Positions 10,471 to 20,720 of a stretch of DNA of 64,000 nucleotides are shown in pieces. Made by a program: the position numbers and the translations under genes. Every line of letters starts with the position of its first letter. Positions within the stretch are counted from its first letter, which is position 1. The stretch comes from Neogale vison (lineage: Eukaryota > Chordata > Mammalia > Carnivora > Mustelidae). Where the stretch lies: the NCBI RefSeq assembly GCF_020171115.1, contig NC_058097.1:8863501-8927500 (forward strand), given 5' to 3'. A model generated the notes under the pieces. It worked only from the letters and a program-made list of their open reading frames with translations. It did not search any database and was not told the origin of the DNA.

Positions 10471-10640
10471 CAGTGCTTCCCAATGTAGTCGCCACCAGCC
10501 ACATCTGGCTGCTAAGCACTTGAAATGTAGGACAGGAGGGACTGGATTTTGAATTTTATTTACATTTTAATTAAATTTAAACAGCCCCATGTGGCCAATG
10601 GCTACCTTATTATCGGCCAGTCCGGTTCTACAGGACTCTT
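10471..10640. mobile_element. DNA-transposon-like fossil (hAT-type ends)
   Basis: CAGTGCTTCCCAATGTAG, then CCACATCTGGCTGCTAAGCA, CTTGAAATGTAGGACAGG, CCCATGTGGCCAATGGCTAC and a terminal GGTTCTACAGGACTCTTG. This matches a frequent mammalian MER-type element with internal deletion. I do not assign the subfamily. 10076-10470 upstream is unassigned. Confidence 0.55.
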
Positions 10641-10654
10641 GTTATTTAAACTCC

Positions 10655-10830
10655 CCCTCAGCTTGTAAGGGCAGGGGCTAAGATGAGAGCCATTTCACAG
10701 ATGAGAAAACTGAGACGAATGGGGCCAAAACAGTGAACCCCAGGTCACACAGCCAGTTAGTGACAGTGCTGGCGTCTTGACCGGGTCTACTCTGACTCCA
10801 GGTTTGCGAGGCACAAAGGCTCTCAGACGC
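10655..10830 (-). repeat. MIR SINE
   Basis: CATTTCACAGATGAGAAAAC, TGAGACGAATGGGGCC, CCCAGGTCACACAGCCAGTT and AGTGACAGTGCTGGCGTC are the reverse-oriented MIR core and tRNA-side landmarks. Confidence 0.85.
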
Positions 10831-11119
10831 CATCGTTTAGGTTGGGCTGGAAGAGCCACTGCTCAGAGCTTGGCCCAGCTCAGCCAGCAGCAGTGACCTG
10901 GCGGCCCAGCGAGAAGGCTGAGCACCTCGTTCTCCGGGGAACAACCAGTGCTGGCACCGTCTCAGCAGCTATCAATGACAGAATGCTTGGACAATATTTT
11001 CCTGTTATTAAACATACATTTTGCACTTAAAAATAAGGAACTTCTGTCACAAATGATTTATATGGAAACAATATTATTCCTGGCAGGTAGGAGCTATTTT
11101 TTACTGTTTCTTTCAAGAT

Positions 11120-11120
<1 letters not shown>

Positions 11121-11160
<40 letters not shown>
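11121..11160 (+). repeat. (AC)n microsatellite
   Basis: About 20 uninterrupted AC units. It is followed by a short G-rich spacer and a GAA tract. Confidence 0.98.
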
Positions 11161-11165
<5 letters not shown>

Positions 11166-11177
11166 GGGGTGCGGGGG

Positions 11178-11212
11178 AAGAAGAAGAAGAAGAAGAAGAA
11201 GAAGAAGAAGAG
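11178..11212 (+). repeat. (GAA)n microsatellite
   Basis: About 11 uninterrupted GAA units, a purine-only tract able to form triplex DNA. With the adjacent AC tract it makes a compound microsatellite likely to be polymorphic. 11213-11884 has no recognised feature. Confidence 0.97.
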
Positions 11213-11884
11213 AAAGCCTATGTCAATATTATACTCATTCTTTAATGCATTTTCTTTGAAGGTCTCCCCTGCCACCTTTCTACCTCCCACCTCACCACTG
11301 CCATGATGAGAAATGGGTTCTAGGATCTCAGGTACCTTGAAGCAACCTCTGTCTGTCCAGATAAGGCAGGCTGGCGGGGCATACAGTCCTCCCCAAATCC
11401 ATCACTGTGTTCAAGATGTGGTGCCTCCACCCAGCAACTTCCTCAAATGGCAGTCTTGAGGTTCTAGAAGCCTGCTCTGCACTTGCCTCTGCCCCTGCTC
11501 TCCCATCTCCCTACCATGGGAGGCAGTGTGGCACAGGACCTTGCCTGCTGTGAATACATGTGCGGTGCCACCCTGGGGAGGTGGCTCACCCTCCCTGAGC
11601 CTCAGTAATCCCCAGGGAAGAGCCAGACTCACATGGGGTTGCCCCAAGCACTTGACCCTGTGCCTGCCGTACAAAAGGGTCTGGAAAAAGGTGAGTTCCC
11701 TTCTTTATAGCCCTCAGTCAAAATCTTGACTCTCTTTCAGGGTCAATTTTGGATTCAATCTTATTCATCAATATGTCTCTACTCTCCAAGTCAACATGTG
11801 TTTTCATATTTTATAGATCCCTATCTCTGCCTATACTAGTTCAAGGATGCACATTATAGTTCTTTTATGATTATCACATTTTTG

Positions 11885-12030
11885 GCATGGATCATGGGCA
11901 CATACTTGACTTCCTGAGCATCTGACCTCGGCCTTGCCCATGTTTTCTTTCCAGGTTGCAACCAGCACAGGGCCCGGTACACAGTAAGTATTCACATGAA
12001 TACCGGTTGAACTGAATTTCTGTGAAGATT
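11885..12030 (+). repeat. L2 LINE 3' fragment
   Basis: GGGCCCGGTACACAGTAAGT, ATTCACATGAATACCGG and TTGAACTGAA parallel the L2 3' end (GCCTGGCACATAGTAGGTGCTCAATAAATG...TTGAATGAA). Confidence 0.6.
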
Positions 12031-12079
12031 GAGGCCAATATGTAATAAATAAAGAGGCCAATCTGCAATAAGCATAGCT

Positions 12080-12112
12080 ATTCATCCATCCACCCACCCA
12101 TCCAACCATCCA
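12080..12112 (+). repeat. (CATC)n-type simple repeat
   Basis: Imperfect CATC/CACC tetranucleotide run between two L2 segments. Confidence 0.8.
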
Positions 12113-12450
12113 TTTACTCATTTACTTAATATTTTATTAAGCACTTACTATACCCACTGAGTATCAGGCATGGGTATTTGTACTCCGAACAGGGCAGGGG
12201 CCAAGACAGACAAAACACAGAGCCTTCACAATATTCTCTTCTAGTGGAGGAGGGAGAGGGGACCATCATAAAACAAACAGGTAAAACAGAGAAACAGTGT
12301 CCCCTCTACATATGCTAAGGAGAAAAGTAAAGCAGGGAAGATTCACAGGGAGAGCAAAGTTCCGGAAGAAAATGTGCGATTTCAAATAGGGTGGTCAGGG
12401 ACTGAGTCCCAGAGAAGGGGTAATTTGAGCAATAGTTTGAAGGAGTTGAG
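12113..12450 (+). repeat. L2 LINE fragment
   Basis: TATTTTATTAAGCACTTACT, GAGTATCAGGCATGGG, AGACAGACAAAACACAGAGC, ATTCTCTTCTAGTGGAGGAG and AACAAACAGGTAAAACAG follow the common L2 3' region order. Confidence 0.7.
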
Positions 12451-12599
12451 AAGGCTACCGTTTCAATATGAAATTAATTTGGAAAACAGGAAACTATAAG
12501 TCAAAGACATGCTTGGTTCTTTACTCAGAAGGATACTGTAAAGACATAGAATATTTATTTCACGGTCTAACCTCAGTTCCCATTATTTCATCAATGTTA

Positions 12600-12690
12600 A
12601 TCTCAGCCGATGCTGGTTAACTCACTGGATACTTACTATGTCCTAGGCACTACCCAAGTACTTTATATACCTGAGGTCACTGCCAAGAGC
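12600..12690 (-). repeat. MIR fragment
   Basis: ACTTACTATGTCCTAGGCAC, TACCCAAGTACTTTATATAC and CTGAGGTCACTG match the reverse-oriented MIR 3' portion. Short. Confidence 0.55.
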
Positions 12691-12702
12691 AAAGGTCTAG
12701 AC

Positions 12703-13042
12703 CAGGGTTGGGAAAAAATGTCCGTAGGCGCCAGGCTGCAATCAGAAAGAGCTAAGGCCACGTGCTGCACAACAGGGAGCGGTGGGGACTGTGCCGACCC
12801 TTGGAAGAGCTATTCCATCTGGTGCAAACCGCGGCTGCTGGGCCACACATGAGGAAACACGCTCAGGACTGTTTGATCCTCTCTCTTTTAGAGAGATGTC
12901 CGAAAGCCGAACATGAAACTTACATGAAATTTTACAATTTTTAAAATGCCGCTAGGCAATTAAAAAACATCATGTGGGCCAAAAATTGTTTAAAAAAAAA
13001 TTTCCGGACATATTTGGCCTGAACAGAGGTTTCCAAACTCTG
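12703..13042. mobile_element. hAT-like DNA transposon fossil with inverted termini
   Basis: The left end CAGGGTTGGGAAAA and the reverse complement of the right end, CAGAGTTTGGAAAC, form imperfect terminal inverted repeats 340 bp apart. The body includes GGCCAAAAATTGTT and ATATTTGGCCTGAAC, resembling a common non-autonomous hAT group of the GGCCCGCGGGCC type. Subfamily not assigned. Confidence 0.55.
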
Positions 13043-13339
13043 GCATAGAGAGGCCATCAGTAGGTAGAGCAACCTAAAACATCTGCAGGGAGACTGTCAC
13101 ACAGCCACTGCCCTTGACCCTGAGGCTGAGCATAATTCCTATTTGAAAACAGCCTGACTTTGGGACCCCTTGTGTGTTCCGCCCTGGGGAGAGTGGGCTT
13201 TGGGATCTGGGAAACACAGTGTCCTTGTGTGTGGATGGAATATGCTGCCCCCTGGGATCTGAATGCAAAAACAGCTGATTGTTCATTAAAACAATAAAAG
13301 TACTTTCAGTTGCTTATTGGCTTTTTTTTTTTTTTTAAT

Positions 13340-13770
13340 CTGCTTGCACTCCACCAATAAAAATGCATTTGGCAAAACCATCCAGAGGAAACACTGCCCT
13401 TATTCAAAACTGTTTTTCTTCCTCTTTCACTTGATATTTCTAAATTATCTTATCAATAATGTATTAAAGTAATACTCAAAAATGGAACAATACTGCACCT
13501 TTAAGAAAATATTATTTTTCCTGAGGTCCTATCAAGGTAAATTTCATCAGTATTCAAAGAATGAGCAAAGCACTTCAACAATTTATTTCAATAAAAGAAG
13601 ACTTAGCTGAAAGGAGTATAAATGATGAGAACTTGCTTTAAACTGATTTATTCCCTGCAGCAATAAAAGGAATGTTTCTTCACTCAGCTGTTTAATATGC
13701 AAATATGCAGAACATCCAGCCCCTGACAGCACATCATTAATAAAATCTTGCACTGAGCAGAGAGCCCGAT
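13340..13770. promoter_or_regulatory. Candidate conserved non-coding element
   Basis: After a T-run (13321-13336) comes AT-rich unique DNA with repeated CAATAAAA motifs, TTATCAATAATG, ATTAAAGTAAT and an octamer-like TATGCAAATATGC at 13697 (POU site). It also holds short SINEC-like words at 13739-13770. Conservation has to be tested. Confidence 0.28.
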
Positions 13771-14339
13771 ATTTCATTCTGATGAAAATACATGATGATG
13801 ATTTTAGACTGTAGACTCTTAGAGTAGGAACAATGTGCTTTCCCGGTGATGAAACCCCACTAGTCACTGGGGGGGACAGAAGCTTTTCGGAGAAGCAATC
13901 CCCTTTCTGCAAGAGGAAGTCCCCAGGTAAAGAAAACAGTAAATCCTGAAGGCTGTTGACAGTTCATGGAACCAAGGCCTAAATGACAAGATAGGAACTG
14001 GGAGAGTGATGGGGCTGGTGGGGGGCGGGGAGGGGCTGAGAGGGACTTCTTTTGGGGGTGGCAGCATGTTCCTATTTTAGGTTTTGTTTCGGCACATTGG
14101 AAACATCCGCTCGATGAGGTGTCTGATGCTAGTTTTCTATCCATGTAGAAACAAGAAAGCAAAAGCTATAGAAGGAGGATAGGGCTCACGGTTCTCCACC
14201 TGGTCACCTCCCTCGATCTGCTTGTGGAGTAGCAACTTCTGAATTACTCTCAGACTCTTAAAACAGGCAAAGTGAAGACACTGGAAAATACTTCTGGTAC
14301 TGATCACGTGTTTTCTCTTTGCATTAAAATCCTAGATTG
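13771..14339. other. Unassigned non-coding stretch
   Basis: Mixed composition with a G-rich patch near 14015-14060 (GGTGGGGGGCGGGGAGGGG). The minus strand is open for about 100 codons through low-complexity C/P-rich sequence. No gene supported. Confidence 0.5.
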
Positions 14340-14480
14340 ATGTTAACAATATGTGGTGGGACTATAAAGGCCCATTTTTTTTTCTTCTTTATAATTTTTA
14401 TATTTTCCAAATTGTTTACAGTGAGTATGCCATATGTATCGTCAGAAAAATCATGTTTTTAAAAACCTAATTTTTTTTTT
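14340..14480 (+). repeat. Old L1 3'-UTR fragment
   Basis: TTTTTATATTTTCCAAATTG, TTTACAGTGAGTATGCC and ATCGTCAGAAAAATCATG match a common old L1 3' end also related to the element at 33.6-33.96 kb. Confidence 0.55.
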
Positions 14481-14599
14481 AAAGTCATTCATGGGTTAGT
14501 ATCTGGGAACGTACAAGATTATGAGCACTGGGAGACTGGGAGGGTTCAGTCTCCCAGCATCTTGGACCTCTCCATAAAGCCCTGGGCTTGTTCTCAAAA

Positions 14600-14705
14600 T
14601 AATTACTTGTTAAATGGTTAAATCAATTACTAGTTGTAAGTGCATAGAACAGCGCCTGGAATATGCCAAGCCCATAAAGGTATTTGTTAAATAAATAAAT
14701 AAATA
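14600..14705 (+). repeat. L2 LINE 3' tail
   Basis: TAGAACAGCGCCTGGAATAT, CATAAAGGTATTTGTTAAAT and an AATA tetranucleotide tail correspond to the L2 3' terminus. Confidence 0.65.
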
Positions 14706-14887
14706 ATCAATGAGTCAGATTAAATATTTAAAGTATTTTAGTGTGTAGAGGTGAGTTTTCTGTCAATATTACTTATTTAAGGAGGTAGGGCATGGATCTA
14801 GAATGGTTCGTTTTCTCCTTTTAACAGTAAGCTTAGAACGTCATGTGGTTTCTATCAAAAGAAGACCCCCAGCTTAGAGAACTTTTG

Positions 14888-15062
14888 TATTAAAATCCCA
14901 GCATTCTGTGTGATCCTGGGCAAGTCACTTGACTCTGGAAGCCGTGCTTTCCTCATCTGTTAAATATGCATGGTAGACAGCACACTTATTTGGATGAGTA
15001 TTTGAGGATTTGGTGTGATCATCTATGTAAACACTTGGCACGGTGCCTGGCCTTGAGCAGCG
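14888..15062 (+). repeat. MIR SINE
   Basis: GTGTGATCCTGGGCAAGTCA, CTTTCCTCATCTGTTAAATA and TAAACACTTGGCACGGTGCC follow forward MIR order. It meets the next MIR tail-to-tail. Confidence 0.85.
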
Positions 15063-15285
15063 GCTTGAGCTCACCGTTTACTGGGCTCCTACCGGAAACT
15101 AAACACTTTACATATATTTATCCTAATCTTTATGACAACTCTTCAAGGTAAACACTGCTAGTCATGTCTCACCAAGAGGAGGCTAAGGATAGATGACATC
15201 AATGAGGTCCCACAGCTTGGTCATGAACCTGAGTCCACCTGTCACCAGATCTTACGCTAGCTTTCACACCAGCTTTACCCAAGAT
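15063..15285 (-). repeat. MIR SINE
   Basis: TACTGGGCTCCTACCGG, CACTTTACATATATTTATCC, GACAACTCTTCAAGGTA, GAGGTCCCACAGCTTGGTCA and CCTGAGTCCACCTG follow reverse MIR order. Immediately adjacent to the forward MIR. Confidence 0.75.
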
Positions 15286-15312
15286 CTGCTTTCTCCCAAA
15301 CCGAAAAAGAGG

Positions 15313-15338
15313 AAAAAAAAAAAAAAAAAAAAAAAAAA
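15313..15338 (+). repeat. A26 homopolymer
   Basis: 26 consecutive A's with no SINE body attached upstream. 15339-15829 is otherwise unassigned. Confidence 0.98.
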
Positions 15339-15829
15339 GTCAAGTGCAGTGACTGTTCAAAAGTAGAGGGAGTGAGTTTCCATTCATTTACCTCTATTTT
15401 CCAGTTACATTTCATGCCCCCAAACTCACCCTTATTTTTTTTAATGAAGTATTTAAAAACAAGGTAGCTTATGGGGCAGGAGGCAGGAGGCTAAAGACAG
15501 TTGACCGGGAGGATTTCCTAAGGAAATGATGAGCTTCCATGAAGTTCCCGCGGCCGCATTGTTATTTCCAAAAGTTCATTCATCAGAGAAAGAGCATATC
15601 ATGTCTGCAACTTGTGAGGTTGTCTTAAACTCCAGGAAGCTTGGGAACAAGATATCCGTGAACTTATCCCTCATGTTAGTGATGGCTCCTCCTCCAGAAA
15701 AGGTGAGAAAGGTCCCTTGCAGCCGCTTCCTCCCCACACCCACCCACCCTGTGCTTCCCGCTCTCTGCCCTGATGCACTCTTTAGCCAACCAAAGAATAG
15801 CCCTCTGTGCCAAAGGAAAGAGGACTGTT

Positions 15830-16340
15830 GGATTTTATTTCCAAATATTTCAATTATAAATCAATCGTTTAACAAAATTCAGTGAAGTTTGCAAAATTTC
15901 CCTTTGAATCGGCTCCCACTGAGAATTGAAAAAGTCTTGGGGGCAAAATTTCAAGTGGCCTCTCACAGGTTTTAGTAAACTTCTCCAAGCTAGTACTTTC
16001 CATGTTTCTGATTTTATGTGCTCAGTAATACGCCCTCATAACTCAAATGGGATGAACCAATTAAACATTTCCCTGTAGTCTTTAAAATAGCTGCTCTTGG
16101 CATGTTTTTTGCATGGCACAAACCTCTGCGGGAGGATACGATAGAAATCTTGCACTATTTAAATATAGAATTGGGACATCAAAGAAAGGGTTGTATTGAA
16201 ATAACATGGATAATTAAGGAAGTGGAGAACAGTAATAACTGATTTACATAAAATGCTAATGAGTCTCTTGACTTGTTTGGCAATTTGCACTTTAGTCTTG
16301 GTAACTGTGGCTCCAAATTTATGATCTAATTTTTATTTTA
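15830..16340. promoter_or_regulatory. Candidate conserved AT-rich element
   Basis: Unique AT-rich DNA with homeodomain-type cores (CAATTATAAATCAATCG near 15850, GATAATTAAGG near 16209, AATGCTAATGAG near 16254) and no repeat signature. It runs into the CpG-bearing block downstream. Confidence 0.3.
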
Positions 16341-17160
16341 ATATTTTCTTTTAGCAAGTTGTAACCAACACTAATGGGCGCCTGCCAACGCTGAACTTCT
16401 TTGCCCTTCAAACGCCCAGAAGCTTCTGTTCCCAGTCAAGTGCCTTGGGCTTGGGGATGTCCCTGGTCCCGGAGCTTCCTGGATACCGTTTCGGTGGGGT
16501 TCTTCGTAGCGCATGGTGCGGTGTCGCTCCGGGTGATCAGTGGCCTTCAAAACCTGCGTGGCTGGCAGGCTGGGAAACCGGGAGAACGCAGAGTCGCAGG
16601 GGCTGAGCGATGCCCTATAAGCCTGCTCCTTATTCAGAGGGACAGACTGGGGCAAGGCACCAGCCTGCTCGGGGTTACCACTTACTCTGCACTGTTCTCT
16701 GGTACCTTTCGCCACTGAGAAGAAATTATATGCTCTGGAAATTCCTGTTTTATTGTACTCTTGTACGGATCTCACCGCGCAGGGCCACAGCCTCCCGTGA
16801 ATACGAATGAGGGTTGGAGCTGTTCCTTCGGGACGCGTCTGCACGTTGACCTTCAGCGTACCGTATTTCCCTCCGAGCCTTCGAAGCATGATCCACTGCT
16901 TTCTCTGGCCATTCCCCCTTCACCCCATTGATGGGCTTCAAAGCTACTTAAATTTCCAAGCCCTGATGCGCTGCAGCGCTGACCAGGGCTCTGCCTCGCT
17001 CTCTTATGGATTGCACAAGGTCACCGCTGGGGAGAGGAAGGAGGCAGGCAGAGCATTTATCAGGATGTATTGCTTTACTTTTTCTATCCATCACCAAGGC
17101 GATGATTCTATTTTAGTGAAAATCCATTGAACTCCGATCAAGTCAGATGGCTGTTATCAT
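16341..17160. other. CpG-bearing unique block with an acceptor-like site
   Basis: A pyrimidine-rich run ending TTTTCTTTTAG at about 16354 resembles a 3' splice site. It is followed by a block richer in G+C and CpG than its surroundings (GGCGCCTGCCAACGCTG, GTTTCGGTGGGG, TCACCGCGCAGGG, GGACGCGTCTGCACG). A 172-codon minus-strand frame (16371-16889) and others overlap it, but no protein domain is visible. It could be a conserved element or an untranslated exon. Confidence 0.3.
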
Positions 17161-18279
17161 TGGAAACTCAAGAGCTGTCAGGCCATAATCGGTACAAATG
17201 TCGGACCCCAAAATGGGGGGCTCTGGGCCAATGATGGTCTCCTGGGGATTTTTTGGTCATTCTTGTATTAAAATTTTCATCTGATCATTTTATTTTAAGC
17301 ATTTTTTTCAGCTCTTCCGTTTGTAAGTGATAAAGTCTGGTTATGCAAGGTAGAATGAACCGATTACAGGCAATTTAGGTAGACTTTAGAGACACAATGG
17401 TTTCCGCTGTCATGCGACACTGCTTACTACGGTCCTAATAACCTAATAACCCACCCATCAGAATACCGACACACACCTGAATGATCACGGAGACCTGAAC
17501 ACAAGGAGTGCGCACACACACATTCCCACCTTCGTAGAAACTACCAAACTTCAGCTACACTATTTTGTGGCCTCCACATATAAATTGGCTGATCACCACA
17601 GCTGGCCATAGGACACAATATTAACAGGCACTTTCACCTCCCTGTGGGTGTTTGTGTGATAAATGTCCCTAGTACTATTTGTATGTGTTTGGGAAGGTTC
17701 TGGTCTACAGTTATCATCTTAAATGTAGGGGACTGGGGGGTAGAAAGAAAAATAAATTTCAAAGCTCTCTGAAAAAAATTCTTTTAGGCTTGTCGTCTGG
17801 TTATGGATTTAATTAAATCTGACATTTGAGTAAAATCATTTAAACGTATTTGCTGCCCTGCCAGTATTCTAAACTTTTACTCAAATAGGGGGAGGGGGCT
17901 GTGAATTAGAATGACAGAATGATTTTTAATCAGGATCCTGTAGCTCACAGTGATACTTAACTCTTAACTATCCCAAGGCAGGTTATTTTCCCTGTGGGTT
18001 ATTAAGGATCCTCTCTCTTCTACCCCTGCCCTGGTGGAAGGCCAGTCTCTGCCAGGGTGGGCTGAAAAGGAACGAAGTGAGGCACTCAGAAACTAATTGT
18101 TCTTTGTGTGTTCATACCATCACTTTTTAAAAAGTAAAGCAATCTTTCTGTGTATTTTCTATTTTGTAATCCATATCTTTATTCCTTTTTATTAGTGAGG
18201 GTAACGGGATATTGACTGTGTATCTTAAATATATTTTCATTCTAAATAATAGCAACAAAAGTAAATCTAGGTATTTCTT
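17161..18279. other. Unassigned AT-rich stretch
   Basis: No repeat family recognised. It contains TTTAATTAAATC near 17808 and a G-rich patch near 17887. No gene supported. Confidence 0.45.
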
Positions 18280-18610
18280 GGTCACTTGCTTTGGAGCAAG
18301 TCCTTAATATATATTGCCTCATGTAAGTCTTAAAACCACCTCTAAATGATATGGGGGTGGGTGCGTGGGTGGCTCAGTAGGTCAAGTGTCTGCCTTCGCC
18401 TTAGGTCACCATGTCAGGGCCCTGGGATTGAGTCCTGCATCGGGCTCTGTGCTCAGTGCAGGGTCTGCTTCTCCCGCTCCTGCTCCTCCCCGTGCTCACT
18501 TGCGTGCTCTCTCTTTCCCTCTCTCTCTAAGTAAATAGATAAAATCTTGAAAAAAAAAATCCTATTTACAAGGACAGTTGTATTCTGAGGTTCTGAACAG
18601 CCAGGAATGA
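18280..18610 (-). repeat. Possible MIR split by a SINEC
   Basis: Left part TCCTTAATATATATTGCCTC and AAAACCACCTCTAAATGATA, right part CCTATTTACAAGGACAG and TTCTGAGGTTCTGAACAGCC, resemble consecutive reverse MIR segments around the SINEC at 18355-18559. Confidence 0.45.
18355..18559 (+). mobile_element. SINEC, older diverged copy
   Basis: TGCGTGGGTGGCTCAGTAGG (A box), GGATTGAGTCCTGCATCGG (B box), CT-rich linker, AAGTAAATAGATAAAATCTTG and A9. More diverged than the other copies, and no clear TSD is visible. Confidence 0.92.
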
Positions 18611-19587
18611 GAGTTTTGGAGGGGACACTCTTCACCAGAGTTCAACATCCATCCGGAATGCAAATTTGTGTCTGCAGGACTCAGAAGGACTTGTACGTAA
18701 CCATCAGGCCATCAGGGTGGCATGACTGCCAGTCAGGGGCCTGTGGTTATTCCATACATTTCTCAGAAATCAGATCTAATGTCTCCCATATGGCAAGGTA
18801 GCCGTGCAGCAAGTGTGTCGTGACTTCACTGCACACTTACAGGATCCACTAGCATGGCTAGAGAGCTGGGAAGGGTGTGCCATCCCTGAACTGGGGGAGA
18901 GCCAGAAGAGCTAGCCGCCCAGGAAAACACGCAAGGATGTAGCCCTGGGCAGACAGCGGCTGGTGCATCATCACAAGCTGCCCCGTCTTCCTAAACCCTG
19001 GTGGGCCCGATGGTGGTTAGACCCAGGCCACCGGGGGGACAGGAAATGGGGTTAGGGGCGGGCAAGGGCTCATCCGCTGACACAGAGCAGCCCTGACATC
19101 AGAAATGGAATTCCTGGCCATCATTCATTCCTCCTTCCTTGCTCTGGGGGGGAAAGAAAAGCAAACCAAATAACAGCTCAGAATGATTGGTGGGGGAAAA
19201 TGAAGGGAGAAAAGCACTGTTTCCAGAGGATTTGTTCTAATAATAAGATCCTGCTGCTGAAAAAAGTGGGCATGCACAACAGAGAAATGGAACATGAGGA
19301 GAAACTTTATTTTACCTTCTCTTCAAACAAACTCTTATCAGAGATTATTTGGAATAAAGAAGTCGTCTGAGTCACCAAGAAAATCAAAATGGGTTACACA
19401 GGATGCCTGGATGCAAATGTCAAGGGGAAACACATAGAAGGAACTAAAGTCAACTGTCTAGTAAATAATATCTAGTTGACTGCTAAAACCAGCAAAAATT
19501 TGAATACTTTTGGAATGGAAACAAATGCATACTTGTGCTAGAGAGTTTAGACCACCTCATTTGACCTTTTCCACCACCCTGCTGGGT
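18611..19587. other. Unassigned non-coding stretch
   Basis: No repeat or gene recognised in about 1 kb of mixed-composition DNA. Confidence 0.45.
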
Positions 19588-19815
19588 CAGAGTTCTCCAC
19601 GTCAGCCCTCTGACATTTAGGGCTGAATTATTCTTTGGGTGGGGGTGGGGTGGGGTGGGGAGGCCGCTCGGTGCACTGAGGGATCCTGGGCAGCATCCCT
19701 GGCCTTGACCCGAGAGATGCCAACAGTGCCTTCCACACCCTGGCTGTGACAATCCAAAATGCCTCAGACAGAGTGAGATGTCCTCTGAGGGGCAACACTG
19801 TTCCAGGCTGCTGCT
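19588..19815 (-). mobile_element. MER20 fossil carrying a G-quadruplex-prone tract
   Basis: TGACATTTAGGGCTGAATTA, ATTCTTTGGGTGG, AGCATCCCTGGCCTTGACCC and GACAATCCAAAATGCCTCAG are reverse MER20 landmarks. At 19637-19660 the usual TTGTTGTGGG segment has become five G-runs separated by single T's. Confidence 0.78.
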
Positions 19816-20299
19816 GCTAGAAATGACCTTTCTAGGACTCACAGCTACATACCAGACACCAGTCTATCCCACCGACTGCCAAGTGCTGTCCCATGAGACA
19901 CAAACAGGGTAAGTCAGAGAAGGGTCGTCTTCCTGCTTCTCAGAAGCTTTTCCTGGCAAAGTCAGAGCACGTGCAAAAAGAGTTGTCCCTAGGGGGTGCG
20001 GGGGGCAACATGGCCCCGGTGCAGTGGCTGCGGCTTACTCACCGGGCTTGGCTGCAGCTGTGGCTTCAGCAGCAGGAGCTCCCTGGAGGTTCTGTCTGTA
20101 TTATTCTGGGACCGTTCTTGAGGACCACCTTCAAAGCCACTCCTTCTTCCACTCTTCCAACAAATGTGTAAGCACCAAATTACTTTTATTAAATCCTGTC
20201 CTGTTTACAATTTATAATGAGGTTCCCATTTCATACCCCAAGCCCTGATGGGAAAATATCAAGGTACTATCATGGGTCCCATCAGGGAAACTAAGGCAT
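19816..20299. other. Unassigned non-coding stretch
   Basis: Partly GC-rich (GGCTGCGGCTTACTCACC near 20027), with short open frames only. Confidence 0.45.
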
Positions 20300-20720
20300 G
20301 CTCCGAAGACACCCATAGCTGGGCTGTTGCACCCACTGTTCCTTCCACTAAGAACGCACTTCCTGCCTTCCTTCACCCACTGCTCAGCGTCCCAGAGCAG
20401 TCCACGTGCCAACACTCATTTAGACCCCAAGGCCCATCTCATGCGTGGTCTTCTCCACGGTACAGTTTCCTCCTCCAAAGTGCTACCTCCCCACCTCCCA
20501 CACTCTCACTCACACTTGGCAAAGTAACTACTCCTTTCCCTTCTCTCCCACATTCTTGGTACCTTTGTCATTGTGCTCAGGACACTGAATGCTCTAATTG
20601 TATGCTCACATGCCTTGTCCCAAACCGAACTGTAGGATCCCAACTCCTTCCCAAGTCCCTGGGGCCTCACTCAGGCTAAGTGCATAATGAATGGTGGTTA
20701 AATGAAGAAAGCATCAACAA
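20300..20720 (+). repeat. L2 LINE 3' fragment
   Basis: CTTCCTGCCTTCCTTCACCC, AAGGCCCATCTCATGCGTGG, CAGTTTCCTCCTCCAAAGTG and GGCTAAGTGCATAATGAATG follow the L2 ORF2 end and 3' UTR, ending near a TTAAATGAAG tail. Confidence 0.65.

Noticed and set aside
10948..11290. Repeat-rich frames (His/Thr, Arg runs) as proteins
   Set aside because: They are translations of the AC and GAA microsatellites.
16371..16889. 172-codon minus-strand frame as a gene
   Set aside because: No domain, other frames on both strands are also open, and the composition (CpG-bearing, few stops) explains it.
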